From positions 924,411-988,410 of the forward strand of contig NZ_JBHUJX010000025.1 in NCBI RefSeq assembly GCF_042683745.1: a DNA stretch of 64,000 nucleotides, read 5' to 3'. A model generated the notes under the pieces. It saw only the letters and a list, made by a program, of their open reading frames with translations. It was not told the DNA's origin and ran no database searches. The DNA comes from Pseudoneobacillus sp042683745. Its GTDB lineage: Bacteria; Bacillota; Bacilli; Bacillales; Cytobacillaceae. Every line of letters begins with the position of its first letter. Positions within the stretch are counted from its first letter, which is position 1. The position numbers and the translations under genes were made by a program. Below are positions 62,215-64,000 of this stretch, one piece after another.

Positions 62215-62289
62215 TGGCTCCGCAGGTAGGACTCGAACCTACGACCGTTCGGTTAACAGCCGAATGCTCTACCACTGAGCTACTGCGGA
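62215..62289 (-). tRNA. tRNA-Asn (GTT)
   Basis: Acceptor TCCGCAG with CTGCGGA, anticodon GTT in CTGTTAA, CCA encoded. Confidence 0.95.
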
Positions 62290-62313
62290 ATAGTAAATGT
62301 TAATGAATAAATA

Positions 62314-62390
<77 letters not shown>

Positions 62391-62394
62391 AATA

Positions 62395-62468
62395 TGGAGC
62401 GGGTGATGAGAATCGAACTCACAACATCAGCTTGGAAGGCTGAGGTTTTACCACTAAACTACACCCGC
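62395..62468 (-). tRNA. tRNA-Gly (TCC)
   Basis: Acceptor GCGGGTG with CACCCGC, anticodon TCC in CTTCCAA, CCA encoded. The expected tRNA-His between this gene and tRNA-Phe is absent. Confidence 0.95.
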
Positions 62469-62478
62469 ATTACTAAAA

Positions 62479-62554
62479 TGGTGGCTCAGGACGGAATCGA
62501 ACCGCCGACACAAGGATTTTCAGTCCTTTGCTCTACCGACTGAGCTACTGAGCC
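62479..62554 (-). tRNA. tRNA-Phe (GAA)
   Basis: Acceptor GGCTCAG with CTGAGCC, anticodon GAA in CTGAAAA, CCA encoded. Confidence 0.95.
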
Positions 62555-62562
62555 ACATATAA

Positions 62563-62638
62563 TGGCGGTCCCGACGGGAATCGAACCCGCGATCTCCTGC
62601 GTGACAGGCAGGCATGTTAACCGCTACACCACGGAACC
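62563..62638 (-). tRNA. tRNA-Asp (GTC)
   Basis: Acceptor GGTTCCG with CGGGACC (one wobble), anticodon GTC in CTGTCAC, discriminator G, CCA encoded. Confidence 0.95.
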
Positions 62639-62651
62639 ATTAGATGGATTA

Positions 62652-62725
<74 letters not shown>

Positions 62726-62753
62726 ATAATATTAAGCCATTTTTAAATAAATA

Positions 62754-62846
62754 TGGCGGAGGAAGAGGGATTCGAACCCCCGCGCGGTTTAACCCGCCTG
62801 TCGGTTTTCAAGACCGATCCCTTCAGCCGGACTTGGGTATTCCTCC
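62754..62846 (-). tRNA. tRNA-Ser (TGA)
   Basis: Class II tRNA, acceptor GGAGGAA with TTCCTCC, anticodon TGA in CTTGAAA, long variable arm, CCA encoded. Confidence 0.95.
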
Positions 62847-62863
62847 GCGAAAAAAATATTAAA

Positions 62864-62940
62864 TGGTGGACCTTGTAGGACTCGAACCTACGACCGGACG
62901 GTTATGAGCCGTCTGCTCTAACCAGCTGAGCTAAAGGTCC
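62864..62940 (-). tRNA. tRNA-Ile2 (CAT, lysidine type)
   Basis: Anticodon CAT, but the body GGACCTTTAGCTCAGC with acceptor GGACCTT/AAGGTCC matches the TilS-modified tRNA-Ile(CAU) of Bacillus and not a Met tRNA. CCA encoded. Assignment is from recalled sequence. Confidence 0.85.
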
Positions 62941-62979
62941 AATAAATGTTCAGCCTTTTAAGCTAAAAGTCCAAAATTA

Positions 62980-63056
62980 TGGTAGCGGCGGAGGGGATCG
63001 AACCCCCGACCTTACGGGTATGAACCGTACGCTCTAGCCAGCTGAGCTACACCGCC
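62980..63056 (-). tRNA. tRNA-Met elongator (CAT)
   Basis: Acceptor GGCGGTG pairs with CGCCGCT including wobbles; anticodon CAT in GTTCATAC. Matches the elongator tRNA-Met body. CCA encoded. Confidence 0.92.
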
Positions 63057-63073
63057 ATAATTTTAAATTTAAT

Positions 63074-63149
63074 TGGTGGAGTCTAGGGGGATCGAACCCC
63101 TGACCTCCTGCGTGCAAGGCAGGCGCTCTCCCAGCTGAGCTAAGACCCC
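63074..63149 (-). tRNA. tRNA-Ala (TGC)
   Basis: Acceptor GGGGTCT with AGACTCC, anticodon TGC in CTTGCAC, CCA encoded. Confidence 0.95.
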
Positions 63150-63168
63150 AATATTAGTTAGTTTAGAA

Positions 63169-63245
63169 TGGTCGGGAAGACAGGATTCGAACCTGCGACC
63201 CCTTGGTCCCAAACCAAGTGCTCTACCAAGCTGAGCTACTTCCCG
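63169..63245 (-). tRNA. tRNA-Pro (TGG)
   Basis: Acceptor CGGGAAG with CTTCCCG, anticodon TGG in TTTGGGA, CCA encoded. Confidence 0.95.
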
Positions 63246-63252
63246 TTCTATA

Positions 63253-63329
63253 TGGCGCGCCCGAAAGGAGTCGAACCCATAACCTTCTGATCCGTAGTCA
63301 GACACTCTATCCAATTGAGCTACGGGCGC
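63253..63329 (-). tRNA. tRNA-Arg (ACG)
   Basis: Acceptor GCGCCCG with CGGGCGC, anticodon ACG in CTACGGA (inosine expected at 34), CCA encoded. Confidence 0.95.
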
Positions 63330-63339
63330 ATTTTATAAA

Positions 63340-63428
63340 TGGTGCCGAGGACCGGAATCGAACCGGTACGGTAGTCACCTACCGCAGGATTTTAAGTCCT
63401 GTGCGTCTGCCAGTTCCGCCACCCCGGC
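63340..63428 (-). tRNA. tRNA-Leu (TAA)
   Basis: Class II tRNA, acceptor GCCGGGG with CCTCGGC, anticodon TAA in CTTAAAA, long variable arm, CCA encoded. Confidence 0.95.
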
Positions 63429-63434
63429 ACTTTT

Positions 63435-63509
63435 TGGAGCGGAAGACGGGATTCGAACCCGCGACCCCCACCTTGGCAAGGTGGTGTTCTACCACTGAAC
63501 TACTTCCGC
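63435..63509 (-). tRNA. tRNA-Gly (GCC)
   Basis: Acceptor GCGGAAG with CTTCCGC, anticodon GCC in TTGCCAA, CCA encoded. Confidence 0.95.
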
Positions 63510-63524
63510 GTCTATTAAAGTGAA

Positions 63525-63609
63525 TGGTGCGGGTGAAGGGAGTCGAACCCCCACGCCTTGCGGCGCCAGATCCTAAGTCTGGTGCGTCTGCCAATTCCGC
63601 CACACCCGC
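63525..63609 (-). tRNA. tRNA-Leu (TAG)
   Basis: Class II tRNA, acceptor GCGGGTG with CACCCGC, anticodon TAG in CTTAGGA, CCA encoded. Confidence 0.95.
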
Positions 63610-63623
63610 ATGATTAAATTAAA

Positions 63624-63699
63624 TGGTGAGCCATGAAGGACTCGAACCTTCGACCCTCTGATTAAAAGTCAGATGCTCTACCAACTGAGCTAATGGCTC
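63624..63699 (-). tRNA. tRNA-Lys (TTT)
   Basis: Acceptor GAGCCAT with ATGGCTC, anticodon TTT in CTTTTAA, CCA encoded. Confidence 0.95.
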
Positions 63700-63712
63700 G
63701 TACTAGTAAAAC

Positions 63713-63788
<76 letters not shown>

Positions 63789-63797
63789 AAGGTTATA

Positions 63798-63873
63798 TGG
63801 TGGAGGATGACGGGATCGAACCGCCGACCCTCTGCTTGTAAGGCAGATGCTCTCCCAGCTGAGCTAATCCTCC
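63798..63873 (-). tRNA. tRNA-Val (TAC)
   Basis: Acceptor GGAGGAT with ATCCTCC, anticodon TAC in CTTACAA, CCA encoded. First tRNA after the 5S rRNA. Confidence 0.95.
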
Positions 63874-63882
63874 ATATTTTTC

Positions 63883-63999
<117 letters not shown>

Positions 64000-64000
64000 T

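Overview
The window is an AT-rich chromosome segment from a spore-forming member of the Bacillaceae (Firmicutes). Four things indicate this: many proteins that I recognise as orthologues of the Bacillus subtilis yt* region (ytfP, cse60, leuS, ytzC, ytqAB, ytpAB, ytoA, asnB, metK, pckA, ytmAB, ytlACD, ytkD, ytzI, luxS, ytjA/yidD, ytiB, men, glg); classical Gram-positive leaders (a T-box before leuS, a SAM-I riboswitch before metK); strong AGGAGG-type ribosome binding sites; and a sporulation gene (cse60). The species cannot be named from the sequence alone.

Layout. 0-3.3 kb: the 3' part of a ytfP-type flavoprotein, a lysoplasmalogenase-like membrane protein whose ribosome binding site lies inside a hairpin, cse60 and an ArAE-type exporter. 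3.38-4.22 kb: about 20 tandem copies of a 42-bp unit built from two 21-bp halves. 4.3-8.3 kb: a rhodanese, leuS under T-box control, a GNAT acetyltransferase and a cold-shock protein. 8.4-24.5 kb: an accessory block. It holds secreted proteins, an ECF sigma factor coupled to a membrane-anchored propeller protein, a serine hydrolase, a GNAT protein, a MocR regulator, an MFS transporter, a GlnK/GlnL-like two-component pair next to a GltT-type glutamate symporter with a cre site, a scar of repeats around a dead transposase, a putative Zn-peptidase and a nitroreductase. 24.6-44.6 kb: the conserved backbone, covering tRNA wobble modification (ytqA/ytqB), terpenoid synthesis (ytpB), asnB, metK, pckA, a thiamine-precursor-type ABC transporter, luxS, a beta-carbonic anhydrase and a zinc-binding lipoprotein behind a Zur box. 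44.6-53.3 kb: the menaquinone genes menF-menD-menH-menB-menE-menC with a divergent menA. 53.4-61.4 kb: the glycogen operon glgB-glgC-glgD-glgA-glgP. 62.0-64.0 kb: twenty tRNA genes behind a 5S rRNA, which form the distal end of an rRNA operon transcribed leftward from beyond the window.

How the genes work together. MetK makes SAM. YtqB, MenG-type enzymes elsewhere and other methylases spend it, and LuxS recycles the S-ribosylhomocysteine left over. The men operon makes the side-chain-free naphthoquinone and MenA prenylates it for respiration. GlgC/GlgD, GlgA and GlgB build glycogen and GlgP degrades it. PckA provides the gluconeogenic entry and carries a candidate CcpN operator. The kinase/regulator pair probably senses an amino acid and controls the neighbouring symporter.

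The least explained parts are the helically phased 21/42-bp repeat array, the ECF sigma/propeller-NTF2 pair, the palindromic GGGGGAC elements at two sites, and the paired 127-bp inverted repeats around a transposase remnant.
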